Shown here: positions 16,423 to 27,167 of the stretch, piece after piece
Position numbering within the stretch: the first letter of the stretch is position 1
How the letters are laid out: every line of letters starts with the position of its first letter
Origin: Paraburkholderia mimosarum LMG 23256 = NBRC 106338
GTDB taxonomy: Bacteria > Pseudomonadota > Gammaproteobacteria > Burkholderiales > Burkholderiaceae
Length of the DNA: 48,018 nt
Direction of reading: 5' to 3'
NCBI RefSeq assembly: GCF_000739815.1
Contig: NZ_BBJJ01000055.1
Span: forward strand, 1-48,018
Translations under genes and position numbers: made by a program
Notes under the pieces: model-generated
Seen by the model: the letters and a program-made list of their open reading frames with translations, nothing else
What the model was told of the DNA's origin: nothing
Databases searched by the model: none

Positions 16423-17619
16423 TCAGATCCCCAGGATCATCTGCGAGATGATGTTCTTCTGGATTTCGTTCGACCCGCCGTAGATCGACGTCTTGCGATA
16501 GTTGAAGTAGTACGCCGCGAGCGGGGCCGCGTCGTCGTCGCCGCCCGCCGCGTGCGCGTGCTCGCCCTCGAGGAACGCGGGGTCGAACGGCGCCGCGAGC
16601 GGGCCGACCGCATCGACCATCAGTTCGGTCAGCGCCTGCTGGATTTCGGTGCCCTTGATCTTGAGCATCGACGCCTCGGGGCCGGGGCCGCGTCCGTTAG
16701 AAGTGCTCGCGATCACGCGCTCTGCCGTGACTTCGAGCGCCATCAGCTCGATCTCGACGGCCGCGACACGCGCCGCGAACACCGGATCTTCGAGCAGCGG
16801 CTTGCCGTGTTTCTTCTGCTTGAGCGCCACGCCTTTGAGGAAAGCCAGCTCGCGGTTCGACGCACCCACGCGCGCGATGCCCGTGCGCTCGTGGCCCAGC
16901 AGATACTTCGCATAGGTCCAGCCGCGATTCTCCTCGCCGACGAGATTCTCGACGGGCACCTTCACGTCCTCAAAGAACACTTCGTTGACCTCGTGGTCTT
17001 CGTCGAGCGTAATGATCGGACGCACGGTGATGCCGGGCGTTTTCATGTCGATCAGGATGAATGAAATGCCTTCCTGCTTCTTCGCGGCGGGATCGGTGCG
17101 TACGAGGCAGAACATCATGTCGGCGTGCTGGCCGAGCGTGGTCCAGGTCTTCTGCCCGTTCACGACGTAGTGGTCGCCCTCCCGAACCGCGCGTGTGCGC
17201 AGCGAGGCGAGATCGGAACCCGAGCCCGGCTCGGAATAGCCCTGGCACCACCAGTCTTCGCCGGAAAGGATGCGCGGCAGATAGCGGCGCTTTTGCGCTT
17301 CGTTGCCGTACTTCATCAGCACGGGCGCGACCATCGAGACGCCGAATGGCAAGACCATCGGCGCGCCGATGCGGCCGCATTCGGCGTCCCAGATGTGGCG
17401 TTGCGTTTCGGTCCAGCCGGGCCCGCCCCATTCCACGGGCCACGCGGGCGCGGACCAGCCTCTTTGGCCGAGCAGCTTGTGCCAGCTGGCGATGTCGTCG
17501 CGGGTCAGGCGTTTGTGGTTGAGAACCTTTTCGCGTAGCGCTCGAGGCAGATTGGCCTCTAGCCAGGCGCGGATTTCGGCGCGAAACGCGTCGTCGGCGG
17601 GGGTGTAATCCAGATCCAT
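16423..17619 (-). CDS. Acyl-CoA dehydrogenase, PimC-like large subunit
   Basis: A 398-residue FAD-dependent acyl-CoA dehydrogenase of the PimC-like large-subunit type. WWCQGYSEPGSGSDLAS is the flavin/substrate signature and SIYGGSNEIQKNIISQM near the C-terminus carries the Glu region used for catalysis in many family members. Residues 1-~120 form the usual N-terminal helical domain. The start at 17619 has AGGAGAC 8 bases upstream; an earlier in-frame start adds 21 residues without a better site. With the adjacent PimD-like gene it probably forms an alpha2beta2 enzyme for the first oxidation step. DUF1178 lies 67 bases upstream on the same strand. Confidence 0.87.
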   Translation of the reverse strand: MDLDYTPADDAFRAEIRAWLEANLPRALREKVLNHKRLTRDDIASWHKLLGQRGWSAPAWPVEWGGPGWTETQRHIWDAECGRIGAPMVLPFGVSMVAPVLMKYGNEAQKRRYLPRILSGEDWWCQGYSEPGSGSDLASLRTRAVREGDHYVVNGQKTWTTLGQHADMMFCLVRTDPAAKKQEGISFILIDMKTPGITVRPIITLDEDHEVNEVFFEDVKVPVENLVGEENRGWTYAKYLLGHERTGIARVGASNRELAFLKGVALKQKKHGKPLLEDPVFAARVAAVEIELMALEVTAERVIASTSNGRGPGPEASMLKIKGTEIQQALTELMVDAVGPLAAPFDPAFLEGEHAHAAGGDDDAAPLAAYYFNYRKTSIYGGSNEIQKNIISQMILGI

Positions 17620-17686
17620 GCGCAGTGTCTCCTGGCCGCGGCAGGTGCGAAGCGAACCCCGCGCCGCGGCGAAGACCCGCATGGCG

Positions 17687-18121
17687 TTATTGCAGCGGAC
17701 CCTTCAGCGCGGCCGGAACCGGCAGCGGCATGACATCGATGCCTTCTTCGACGAGAGCTTGCGCGTCTTCCGCGGAAGCGACTCCACGGATGTTGCGCGA
17801 CGGCGCTTCGTTGTAATGAATGCGCCGCGCCTCCTCGGCGAAACGGTCGCCTACGTTCTCCGTCTTCTCGAGGACCTCGCGAACGACACGCATCGCATGC
17901 GCCTGCCATTGCGCCGCCTGCTCCTGTGGCGACGCTTTGGGCATTTCGCTCGCGCCGGACAGGTTCAACCGGGGCGCGGACGGCAAACGGCTCACATTCG
18001 TGGCGCCGCACATCGGGCATTCAACCAGCTTGCGCGAGAGCTGCGACTCGAAGTCGTCAGCCGATGCGAACCAGCCTTCAAACCGATGGCCGTCTGGACA
18101 CTGTAAATCGAGGACCTTCAT
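17687..18121 (-). CDS. DUF1178 family protein
   Basis: A 144-residue protein of the DUF1178 family, whose role is unknown. The N-terminus has Cys8 and His12 (QCPDGH) and a Cys35-x2-Cys38 pair (CPMCG), which look like a small zinc-ribbon; the rest is helical and acidic. The family is widespread in alpha- and beta-proteobacteria, often near NUDIX genes as here. Upstream on the minus strand lie a TAAACT -10 box (18143-18148) and a palindrome overlapping the likely -35. It is the first gene of the minus-strand acyl-CoA cluster and so probably shares its control. Confidence 0.85.
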   Translation of the reverse strand: MKVLDLQCPDGHRFEGWFASADDFESQLSRKLVECPMCGATNVSRLPSAPRLNLSGASEMPKASPQEQAAQWQAHAMRVVREVLEKTENVGDRFAEEARRIHYNEAPSRNIRGVASAEDAQALVEEGIDVMPLPVPAALKGPLQ

Positions 18122-18142
18122 GGGGAATCGAGGCTTGCGATG

Positions 18143-18171
18143 AGTTTAGCGCAAATCGTAAATTTGTGAAC
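18143..18171 (-). promoter_or_regulatory. Probable promoter of the DUF1178/acyl-CoA dehydrogenase genes
   Basis: On the minus strand TAAACT (-10, 18143-18148) lies 17 bases from GTTCAC (-35, 18166-18171). The -35 is imperfect. The transcript would start about 15-20 bases before the ATG at 18121. The palindrome at 18168-18179 overlaps the -35 box. Confidence 0.5.
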
Positions 18172-18179
18172 GACCGTTC
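18168..18179. promoter_or_regulatory. Palindromic operator-like site (GAACG-AC-CGTTC)
   Basis: GAACGACCGTTC has perfect 5-bp arms around a 2-bp centre and overlaps the -35 box of the minus-strand promoter, a typical repressor position. It shares 10 of 12 bases with 9071-9082. A second perfect palindrome follows at 18187-18196. The form fits TetR-family operators; the regulator is not in the window. Confidence 0.55.
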
Positions 18180-18186
18180 GAAAAAA

Positions 18187-18196
18187 ATCGTACGAT
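18187..18196. promoter_or_regulatory. Second palindrome, ATCGTACGAT
   Basis: A perfect 10-bp palindrome whose centre is 18 bp from that of 18168-18179. It may be a second binding site for the same protein, or chance. Confidence 0.35.
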
Positions 18197-18297
18197 CGAC
18201 CACCGGGATCTTCCCGGGGGTTCGATTGTAGCGCCGCTTGCGCGCCCGCGCTGAAGGTGCTTCGCCACGGCTTTGCGCCCCTTGCTCCTGAAAGCGA

Positions 18298-18324
18298 CAA
18301 CGGCGGCCACGAGGGCCGCCGTTG
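18298..18324 (-). terminator. Strong hairpin after the NUDIX gene
   Basis: A perfect 11-bp stem, 18298-18308 with 18314-18324, and a 5-base loop, 29 bases past the NUDIX stop. No T tract follows on the minus strand. It may end the nuo-DUF2818-NUDIX transcript or stabilise its 3' end. Confidence 0.5.
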
Positions 18325-18352
18325 CTCGGGACTTCGCGACGCCTGAATCCTC

Positions 18353-18943
18353 TCAGCCCTGCTCCGCCTTCGCGAGCGGCCACGCGCCCGAAAGCGCCTT
18401 CTCCAGCCAGAACGTGCCGATGATCGTCTTTACGTCGGTGATCTTGCCCGTGCGCACCCATTCGAGCAGCTCCGGCACCGTCGCCTTGAACGTCTCGAGA
18501 AACTCGCCGTCGTCGAGTTGGGCGGCGCCGGCGGTCAGCCCGCGCGCGAGGTAGATGTCGATGAATTCGGTCGAGTACGAGATCACAGGATGGATCTGCG
18601 CGAGATAGATGTACTCGCGTGCCGTATAGCCCGTCTCTTCCTTCAGTTCGCGGATCGCGCAGGCGAGCGCACCCTCTTGAGGATCGAGCTTGCCAGCCGG
18701 GAATTCGGTCATCACGCGCGCGAGCGGGTAGCGGTACTGGCGCTCCATCAGCACGTGGCCGTCGTCGAACAGGGGAATCACCATGACCGCGCCGGGATGC
18801 TGGACGAACTCGCGCGTTGCGTGCTTGCCGTCCGGCAGGGCGACGGTGTCGCGCTTGAGGGTCAGGAAGTTGCCCGCGTAGAGCGTCGTGCTTTCCACGC
18901 ACGTCTCGGCGAGCGCCGGATCGTGTCGATGATGTTCAGCCAT
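18353..18943 (-). CDS. NUDIX hydrolase (ADP-ribose pyrophosphatase type)
   Basis: A 196-residue NUDIX hydrolase. The full NUDIX box G-x5-E-x7-RE-L-x-EE-x-G is present: Gly84, Glu90, Arg98-Glu99, Glu102-Glu103, Gly105. Sequence around it (MERQYRYPLARVMTEFPAGKLD) matches ADP-ribose pyrophosphatases (NudF-like), which split ADP-ribose into AMP and ribose 5-phosphate in a Mg-dependent reaction. It lies downstream of nuoN and DUF2818 in the same direction with a 105-base gap and may be read from the nuo operon, which would link NAD-derived metabolite clean-up to complex I. That link is only positional. Confidence 0.88.
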   Translation of the reverse strand: MAEHHRHDPALAETCVESTTLYAGNFLTLKRDTVALPDGKHATREFVQHPGAVMVIPLFDDGHVLMERQYRYPLARVMTEFPAGKLDPQEGALACAIRELKEETGYTAREYIYLAQIHPVISYSTEFIDIYLARGLTAGAAQLDDGEFLETFKATVPELLEWVRTGKITDVKTIIGTFWLEKALSGAWPLAKAEQG

Positions 18944-19048
18944 ATTCAGCCTCGTGGGTGCTCAGAAAAATCGGGACGCCGCGGGCGCGCCGCTTGAACG
19001 GGAAACGGTCGAACGGAGCGGACCCGGCTGCATGCCGGACCGCGCGCA

Positions 19049-19351
19049 TCACGCCGGGCGGCGTTTGACGAGATATTGCCAGGCGAAGCCGGGAAACGCG
19101 AACACCACAAAAAGACTGAAGGTGATCGCGTAGAACTGCCAGCCCTGGTCGAAACGATTGCCGGCGCGCGTCTCCAGCAGGAAGCCGAACGTACCGACCA
19201 CAAAATACAGCACGATCATTTCAGCGATGCGAATCCACGCACTCTTCTTCGGTGCGCGAAGCGGCACGACGCCGAACAATCGCTGATTGAGGAACGGCAG
19301 GTTGGCGCCCGCGAGCGCCAACAGCACAATGAACCAGCCTGCTGCCGACAT
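19049..19351 (-). CDS. DUF2818 family membrane protein
   Basis: A 100-residue membrane protein of the DUF2818 family, with about three hydrophobic segments (near 4-22, 41-60 and 73-92). Its ATG overlaps the nuoN stop by one base, so it is translated as part of the nuo operon. I know the family as a regular companion of nuoN in Burkholderiales. A role in complex I assembly or stability is a reasonable guess from position and size; no subunit of the E. coli enzyme corresponds to it. Confidence 0.82.
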   Translation of the reverse strand: MSAAGWFIVLLALAGANLPFLNQRLFGVVPLRAPKKSAWIRIAEMIVLYFVVGTFGFLLETRAGNRFDQGWQFYAITFSLFVVFAFPGFAWQYLVKRRPA

Positions 19352-20823
19352 CAGAGCGGCAGCGTATGCGTCACGGCCTGCAGGCAGATCGACATCAGCG
19401 GGCCAGGCACGACGCCCAGCACGAGCACCGCCACGCCGTTGAGCGTGAGCAGCGCGCGGTTGGTTGCGTCGCTCTCGATCGGCGCATCGTCCTGCGGCGC
19501 GTCGAAGTACATCAGCTTGACGATGCGCAGGTAGTAGAACGCGCCGAACAGCGACGTGATCACGGCGAGCACGGCAAGCCACGTGAGGCCGGCGTTCATG
19601 GTCGCCTCGAGCACGGCGAGCTTCGCGTAGAAGCCGACCGTAGGCGGAATGCCGGCGAGCGAGAACATCATCAGCATCATGACGAACGCGAACACCGGGC
19701 TGCGCTGGTTCAGCCCCTTGAAGTCGTCGATCGTTTCGGCCTCGAAATCGCGGCGGGCGAGCAGCATGACCACGCCGAACGCGCCCAGGGTCGTGATCAG
19801 GTAGACGATGCTGTAGAACATGGCCGAGCTATACGCGCTGGCCGCGCCCGTCGCCTTGTTGTCGACGATGCCGGCGAGCAGCCCCAGCAGCACGAAGCCC
19901 ATGTTCGAGATGGCCGAGTACGCGAGCATGCGCTTGACGTTGCGCTGAACGATACCGGTGATGTTGCCCACGATCATCGAAAGCGCGGCGAGGATGATCA
20001 GCATCTCTTGCCAGTCGACAGCCAGCGGCAGCAAGCCCATCACGAGGAAGCGCACGGCCCAGGCGAACGCCGCGACCTTCGGTCCGCCGCCCGTGAGCAG
20101 CGTCATGGCCGTCGGCGCGCCTTGATAGACGTCGGGCACCCACATGTGGAACGGCACCGCGCCCATCTTGAACGCCACGCCTGCAACGATGAACACCACG
20201 CCGAACAGCAGGACGACATCGTTGATGTGACCCGAAGCCACCGCCTTGAACACTTCGTTCAGTTCCAGCGAACCGGTCGCGCCGTAGAGCATCGAGATGC
20301 CGTACAGCAGAAAGCCCGAAGCGAGCGCGCCCAGCACGTAGTACTTCATGGCCGCTTCGTTCGACTGTGTCGCGTCACGACGCAGCGCGATGACCGCGTA
20401 TAGCGACAGCGACATCAGCTCGAGGCCAAGGTACAGCGTGAGGAAGTTGTTGCCCGAGATCATCGTGATCTGGCCGAGCAGCGAGAACAGGCCAAGCAGG
20501 AAGAACTCGCCCCGGAACATGTCGCGGTCTTCGAGGTACTTGCGCGAGTACACGATCGTCACGGCGTAGCCGAGCGTGACCACCGCCTTCATTGCGCTCG
20601 CGAACGGATCGACCACGAACATGCGCGTGAAGTAGTAGTTCACGTGCGGATCGAACGCGTCCACCGCGAACCAGATACCGGCGATGACCGTGGTCAGCAG
20701 CGCAATGAAGTAGGTCGTGCGCCGGCCCGAAGGACCAGTGAACGTGTCGTTGAGCCACGCGAGCACGAGGCCGGTCATCACCAGGCCATCGGGCAGCAGA
20801 GCGTACATAGGGGCGTTTGGCAT
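19351..20823 (-). CDS. nuoN: NADH-quinone oxidoreductase subunit N
   Basis: The 490-residue antiporter-like membrane subunit of complex I, one of the three Mrp-type proton-translocating subunits (L, M, N). Hydrophobic throughout, with about 14 membrane segments. The functional lysines of the discontinuous helices lie in stretches such as AAMKYYVLGALASGFLLYG and VAGVAFKMGAVPFHMW. The length fits the family. The gene is last in the nuo series, starts 25 bases after nuoM ends, and overlaps DUF2818 at its stop. Confidence 0.95.
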   Translation of the reverse strand: MPNAPMYALLPDGLVMTGLVLAWLNDTFTGPSGRRTTYFIALLTTVIAGIWFAVDAFDPHVNYYFTRMFVVDPFASAMKAVVTLGYAVTIVYSRKYLEDRDMFRGEFFLLGLFSLLGQITMISGNNFLTLYLGLELMSLSLYAVIALRRDATQSNEAAMKYYVLGALASGFLLYGISMLYGATGSLELNEVFKAVASGHINDVVLLFGVVFIVAGVAFKMGAVPFHMWVPDVYQGAPTAMTLLTGGGPKVAAFAWAVRFLVMGLLPLAVDWQEMLIILAALSMIVGNITGIVQRNVKRMLAYSAISNMGFVLLGLLAGIVDNKATGAASAYSSAMFYSIVYLITTLGAFGVVMLLARRDFEAETIDDFKGLNQRSPVFAFVMMLMMFSLAGIPPTVGFYAKLAVLEATMNAGLTWLAVLAVITSLFGAFYYLRIVKLMYFDAPQDDAPIESDATNRALLTLNGVAVLVLGVVPGPLMSICLQAVTHTLPL

Positions 20824-20848
20824 GATCTTTTGTTCCTCCGCTCGGGTA

Positions 20849-22348
20849 TTACTGTGACAGCGGCAGTTTCGACACTGCGACGTGGGAGAGGAGGTTTTCC
20901 ACGGAAACGTGCATCACATCGGTAAAGGGCTTCGGGTAGATGCCCATGAAAAGCGTAAACAGCGCGAGCACGGCAAGCATGAAGTATTCGCGACAGTTGA
21001 TGTCCTTCAGCTCGCGAACGTGGTCGTTCGCAACGGCGCCGAAGTACACCCGCTTGTACATCCACAACGTATAGGCCGCGCCCAGGATCAGCGTGAACGC
21101 CGCCCCGAAAGCGATCCAGAAGTTGTACTGCACGGCAGCCAGAATCACCATGAATTCGCCTACGAATCCGGAGGTGCCCGGCAGGCCGCAATTGGCCATC
21201 GCGAACAGCATGACCAGTGCCGCGAACTTCGGCATGGTGTTGACCACACCGCCGTAGTCCGCGATATCGCGCGTGTGCATGCGGTCGTACAGCACCCCGA
21301 TGCACAGGAACATGGCGCCCGAGACGAAGCCGTGCGAGATCATCTGGATGATTCCGCCTTCCATCGCGAGCTGGCTCGACGGGCCGAACATAAAGAAGCC
21401 GAGCGTGACGAAGCCCATGTGGGCAATCGACGAGTACGCGACCAGCTTCTTCATGTCCGCCTGCACCATCGCCACGAGGCCGATGTAGATCACGGCGATC
21501 AGCGACAACGTGATGATGACCGGCGCCAGGTAGTGGCTCGCGTCCGGCGTGACCGGCAGCGAGAAACGCAGGAAACCGTACGCGCCGAGCTTCAGCATGA
21601 TGGCGGCCAGCACGACCGAGCCACCCGTCGGCGCTTCGACGTGCGCGTCCGGCAACCACGTGTGGACCGGCCACATCGGCACCTTGACGGCGAATGCGAA
21701 GAAGAACGCGATGAACAGCAGGATTTGCGGCGTCATGGCAATCTTCGCGGCCTGCCAGGAAGCCAGGTCGAAGGTCCCGGTGATGCGGTACAGGTAGAGC
21801 AACGCGACCAGCATCAGCAGCGAGCCGGCCAGCGTGTAAAGAAAGAACTTGAACGCCGCGTACACGCGGTTCGGGCCGCCCCACACGCCGATGATGATGT
21901 ACATCGGGATGAGCGTGGCTTCGAAGAACACGTAGAACAGCAGGCCGTCGGCCGCGCAGAACACGCCGATCATGATGCCCGACAGGATGAGGAACGACGC
22001 GTAATACTGCGCGACGTTCCTCGTGATGACCTGCCAGCCCGCGATCACGACGATCACGGTGATGAGCGCCGTGAGCACCACGAACCACATCGCGATGCCG
22101 TCGACGCCCAGGTGATACGAAATATTGAACCGCTCGATCCAGACCGACTTCTCCTCGAACTGCAGGGAAGCCGTGGTCGTATCGAAGCCCGCAACGAGCG
22201 GAAGGGTGACGAGAAAGCTAAGCACCGAACCGATGAGTGCGAGCCAGCGGTCCGCACTCGGGTTCCGACGGGAACCCACTACAAGAACGATGATGCCGAA
22301 TACGATCGGCATCCAGATCGCAATACTGAGAATCGGAGTTGCGTGCAT
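20849..22348 (-). CDS. nuoM: NADH-quinone oxidoreductase subunit M
   Basis: The 499-residue antiporter-like membrane subunit M of complex I. Typical features: LGVDGIAMWFVVLTALIT near 80-100 (helix with conserved Asp), FFAFAVKVPMWPVHTWLPDAHVEAP (conserved Lys and the His/Pro-rich loop), and LVAYSSIAHMGFVTLG. About 14 membrane segments; it moves protons across the inner membrane in response to electron transfer in the hydrophilic arm. It starts 13 bases after nuoL ends and is followed closely by nuoN. Nothing is truncated or unusual. Confidence 0.96.
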   Translation of the reverse strand: MHATPILSIAIWMPIVFGIIVLVVGSRRNPSADRWLALIGSVLSFLVTLPLVAGFDTTTASLQFEEKSVWIERFNISYHLGVDGIAMWFVVLTALITVIVVIAGWQVITRNVAQYYASFLILSGIMIGVFCAADGLLFYVFFEATLIPMYIIIGVWGGPNRVYAAFKFFLYTLAGSLLMLVALLYLYRITGTFDLASWQAAKIAMTPQILLFIAFFFAFAVKVPMWPVHTWLPDAHVEAPTGGSVVLAAIMLKLGAYGFLRFSLPVTPDASHYLAPVIITLSLIAVIYIGLVAMVQADMKKLVAYSSIAHMGFVTLGFFMFGPSSQLAMEGGIIQMISHGFVSGAMFLCIGVLYDRMHTRDIADYGGVVNTMPKFAALVMLFAMANCGLPGTSGFVGEFMVILAAVQYNFWIAFGAAFTLILGAAYTLWMYKRVYFGAVANDHVRELKDINCREYFMLAVLALFTLFMGIYPKPFTDVMHVSVENLLSHVAVSKLPLSQ

Positions 22349-22361
22349 GCGTTTCCTCGCC

Positions 22362-24416
<2,055 letters not shown>

Positions 24417-24427
24417 AGCAGCCTGCC

Positions 24428-24733
24428 TTAGCCTTTGAGCTGATCGAGGTCCTCGACGTTGATCGTGTCGAGGCTGCGGAACAGAGTCACAAGAATAGCC
24501 AGACCAATCGCGGCTTCCGCTGCCGCAACAGTTAGCACGAAGAACACGAAAATCTGTCCGTGAACGTCACCGAGGTAATGCGAGAACGCGACGAAGTTCG
24601 TGTTCACCGCCAACAGCATCAGCTCAATCGCCATCAGGATGATGATGACGTTGCGCCGATTGAGAAAAATGCCAACGATCGAGATCGCAAAGAGGATCGC
24701 GCCGAGGACGAGATAATGGGCCAGGGTCAACAT
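24428..24733 (-). CDS. nuoK: NADH-quinone oxidoreductase subunit K
   Basis: The 101-residue membrane subunit K with three membrane helices. The essential glutamates lie in [12 protein letters not shown] (helix 2) and [12 protein letters not shown] (helix 3), which are part of the proton path linking the quinone site to the antiporter subunits. The start at 24733 is supported by AAGGAGCG upstream; the frame is open beyond it. The length is exactly that expected. It follows nuoJ by 17 bases. Confidence 0.96.
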
Positions 24734-24750
24734 GGTTCGCTCCTTCGCGC

Positions 24751-25425
24751 TTAGCTCTTCGTTGCCGGTGCGGCGGCCGCTGCAGGATCTGCGGCTTCGG
24801 CTTGCGCCGGTTCCGGCGTTTCCACGACGGCCGGCATCTTCACGAGGCGCACGCGGTCCTGGCGACGCACGTTGACCTGCTTCGAAACGTTCTGGCGCTT
24901 CGCGTCCTTCGGCTCGCGCACCGTGAGGGCGATGGCCGCGACGATCGCCACCAGCAGCACGAGGCCGGCGACTTCGAAGGCGAAGATGTAGTCGGTGTAG
25001 ATGATCTTGCCGATCAGGTGCGCATTCGACACCGAAGCGGCAGCCGCGGCCGAAGTATCGGGCACCGGCGAGCTCGTCGCGCCGTAGCCGTGCCACAGGA
25101 TCAGCGCGGTTTCGATCACGATGATCGCGCCCACGATGGTCGCCACCGGGATGAAGCGCTTGAAGTCGCGGCTCAGCACGTCGATGTTGATGTCCAGCAT
25201 CATCACCACGAACAGGAACAGCACCATCACCGCGCCCACGTAGACGAGCACCAGCAGGATCGCGAGGAATTCCGCCTCGAGCAGCATCCAGATCGCGGCC
25301 GCGTTGAAAAACGCGAGCACGAGGAAGAGCGCGGACGCGACAGGATTGCGCGAAGTGATCACCTTCAGCCCTGATAGCGTGAGCAGCAGCGCGAAGATGT
25401 AGAACAGGACGGTCGTGAATTCCAT
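24751..25425 (-). CDS. nuoJ: NADH-quinone oxidoreductase subunit J
   Basis: The 224-residue membrane subunit J of complex I, with five membrane helices in residues 1-~165 and a soluble Ala/Pro-rich tail thereafter (~60 residues, many Ala and Glu) that is longer than in E. coli and varies among relatives. [17 protein letters not shown] is the hallmark helix 3 with the pi-bulge. The start at 25425 is chosen over an upstream in-frame codon because it matches the family N-terminus ([12 protein letters not shown]). A 175-base gap with two strong hairpins separates it from nuoI, the largest gap in the operon. Confidence 0.94.
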
Positions 25426-25516
25426 GATTACTGGTTCATCGTTGAGGCCTTCGTGAGGCGGATTGCGCAACGCAGACTGGCGGCCAGACCAGCGAGCGCC
25501 GCGCCGCGGCGGTCAG

Positions 25517-25578
25517 GCTGCGAGAACGCGCGGGCGTCGGGCACACGCGTTCCCCGCAGCCGGCCCGAACCGCGGGCC
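25517..25578 (-). other. Two strong RNA hairpins in the nuoI-nuoJ gap
   Basis: On the minus strand CGGGCC-type arms (25562-25567 with 25573-25578) form a 6-bp hairpin. A larger stem follows, pairing 25546-25560 with 25517-25530 (13 pairs with one small internal loop). No T tract follows, so these are not simple terminators; they may protect or process the mRNA. Confidence 0.5.
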
Positions 25579-25600
25579 GATGCAGCGTCAAACTGAAAGA

Positions 25601-26089
25601 TCAACGGTACGGTGCATCCGCTGCCTTGTTCGCCGCGATCTGTGCTTCATAGCGATCGCCGACGGCCAGCAGCATATCCTTCGTGAAATACAGGTCGCCG
25701 CGCTTCTCGCCGTGATACTCGAGAATGTGCGTTTCGACGATCGAATCGACCGGGCAGCTCTCTTCGCAGAAACCGCAGAAGATGCACTTGGTCAGGTCGA
25801 TGTCGTAACGCGTCGTGCGGCGCGTGTTGTCCTCGCGCACTTCCGATTCGATCGTGATCGCGAGCGCGGGGCACACGGCCTCGCACAGCTTGCACGCGAT
25901 GCAGCGCTCTTCACCATTCTCGTACCGGCGCAGCGCGTGCAAACCGCGAAAACGCGGGGACATTGGCGTCTTTTCTTCCGGGAATTGCACCGTGAACTTG
26001 CGCTTGAAGGTGTAACGACCCGTCAGCGCGAGACCCTTGAGCAACTCGGTCAGGAAAAACGTCTTGAAGAAGTTCTGGATAGCGTTCAT
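25601..26089 (-). CDS. nuoI: NADH-quinone oxidoreductase subunit I
   Basis: The 162-residue peripheral-arm subunit carrying two 4Fe-4S clusters (N6a, N6b) that pass electrons toward NuoB. Both ferredoxin motifs are intact: Cys63, 66, 69, 73 (CIACKLCEAVC) and Cys102, 105, 108, 112 (CIFCGFCEESC). An amphipathic N-terminal helix (~5-22) sits against the membrane subunits. It starts 13 bases after nuoH ends. The length is normal. Confidence 0.96.
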   Translation of the reverse strand: MNAIQNFFKTFFLTELLKGLALTGRYTFKRKFTVQFPEEKTPMSPRFRGLHALRRYENGEERCIACKLCEAVCPALAITIESEVREDNTRRTTRYDIDLTKCIFCGFCEESCPVDSIVETHILEYHGEKRGDLYFTKDMLLAVGDRYEAQIAANKAADAPYR

Positions 26090-26102
26090 TGCGTCGCCCC
26101 CC

Positions 26103-27167
26103 TTATTTCCAGATGCTCAACGGCGACATGTACCAGAAGCCGATCACGATCAGCCACACGATGCAGACCGGAATGAACACCTTCCAGCCCAGACGCATGA
26201 TCTGGTCGTAGCGGTAGCGCGGGAACGTCGCGCGCGCCCAGATGAAAACCGACAGCAGGCAGAAGACCTTCAGCACCAGCCAGAAGACGCCCGGGATGAA
26301 GTCGAGGAAACCGAACGGCGCGCTCCAGCCGCCGAGGAACAGCACCGAAGCCAGCGCCGAGATCACGATCATGTTGATGTACTCGGCGAGGAAGAACAGC
26401 GCGAACGCCATGCCCGAGTAGTCGATCATGTGACCCGCGACGATTTCCGACTCCCCTTCCACCACGTCGAACGGATGGCGGTTCGTTTCGGCGATGCCCG
26501 AGATGAAGTAGACGACGAACATCGGCAGCAGCGGCAGCCAGTTCCACGAGAGGAACGTGATGCCCCAGCCGGCAAACATGCCGCGCATCTGCTGATGGAC
26601 GATTTCCGACAGATTCAGGCTGCCCGAGACCATCAGCACGACGACGAGCGCGAAGCCCATCGCGATTTCATACGAGACCATCTGCGCCGCGGCACGCATC
26701 GAGCCGAGGAACGCGTACTTCGAGTTCGAGGCCCAGCCCGCGAGAATCACGCCGTACACGCCAAATGACGATATCGCCATCACGTAGAGCAGACCAGCGT
26801 TGATGTCGCCGAGCACCGCGCCCGCCTGGAACGGAATCACGGCCCAGACCGCAAAGGCCGGCACCACCACCATGATCGGCGCCACCATGTAGATCCAGCG
26901 GCTCGCCTGCGCGGGCTGGATCACTTCCTTGAGCAGCAGCTTCAACACGTCGGCGATCGGCTGCAGGAGACCGGCGGGACCCACGCGGTTCGGTCCGAGA
27001 CGCACGTGCATCCAGCCGATCAGCTTGCGCTCCCACAGAATCAGGTACGCGACGCACAGCAGGATCACCACCGCAACGACGAGAATGCGCACCAGCGCCC
27101 ACACCGTGGGCCATGCCACGCCGAGCAGCTGGCTGCCGCCTGCATTGATCGTATCGAACAAGCTCAT
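26103..27167 (-). CDS. nuoH: NADH-quinone oxidoreductase subunit H
   Basis: The 354-residue membrane subunit H, which forms part of the quinone chamber and the entry to the proton path. Conserved acidic loop residues lie in FDVVEGESEIVAGHMIDYSGMAFALFFLAEY, and ERKLIGWMHVRLGPNRVGPAG marks the first cytoplasmic loop. About eight membrane segments. The start at 27167 directly abuts the nuoG stop codon (27168-27170) with no intervening base. The length is as expected. Confidence 0.96.
   Translation of the reverse strand: MSLFDTINAGGSQLLGVAWPTVWALVRILVVAVVILLCVAYLILWERKLIGWMHVRLGPNRVGPAGLLQPIADVLKLLLKEVIQPAQASRWIYMVAPIMVVVPAFAVWAVIPFQAGAVLGDINAGLLYVMAISSFGVYGVILAGWASNSKYAFLGSMRAAAQMVSYEIAMGFALVVVLMVSGSLNLSEIVHQQMRGMFAGWGITFLSWNWLPLLPMFVVYFISGIAETNRHPFDVVEGESEIVAGHMIDYSGMAFALFFLAEYINMIVISALASVLFLGGWSAPFGFLDFIPGVFWLVLKVFCLLSVFIWARATFPRYRYDQIMRLGWKVFIPVCIVWLIVIGFWYMSPLSIWK

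Noticed and set aside
18298..18324. A classical intrinsic terminator
   Set aside because: The stem is strong but no T tract follows on either strand, so it is listed only as a possible terminator with reduced confidence.
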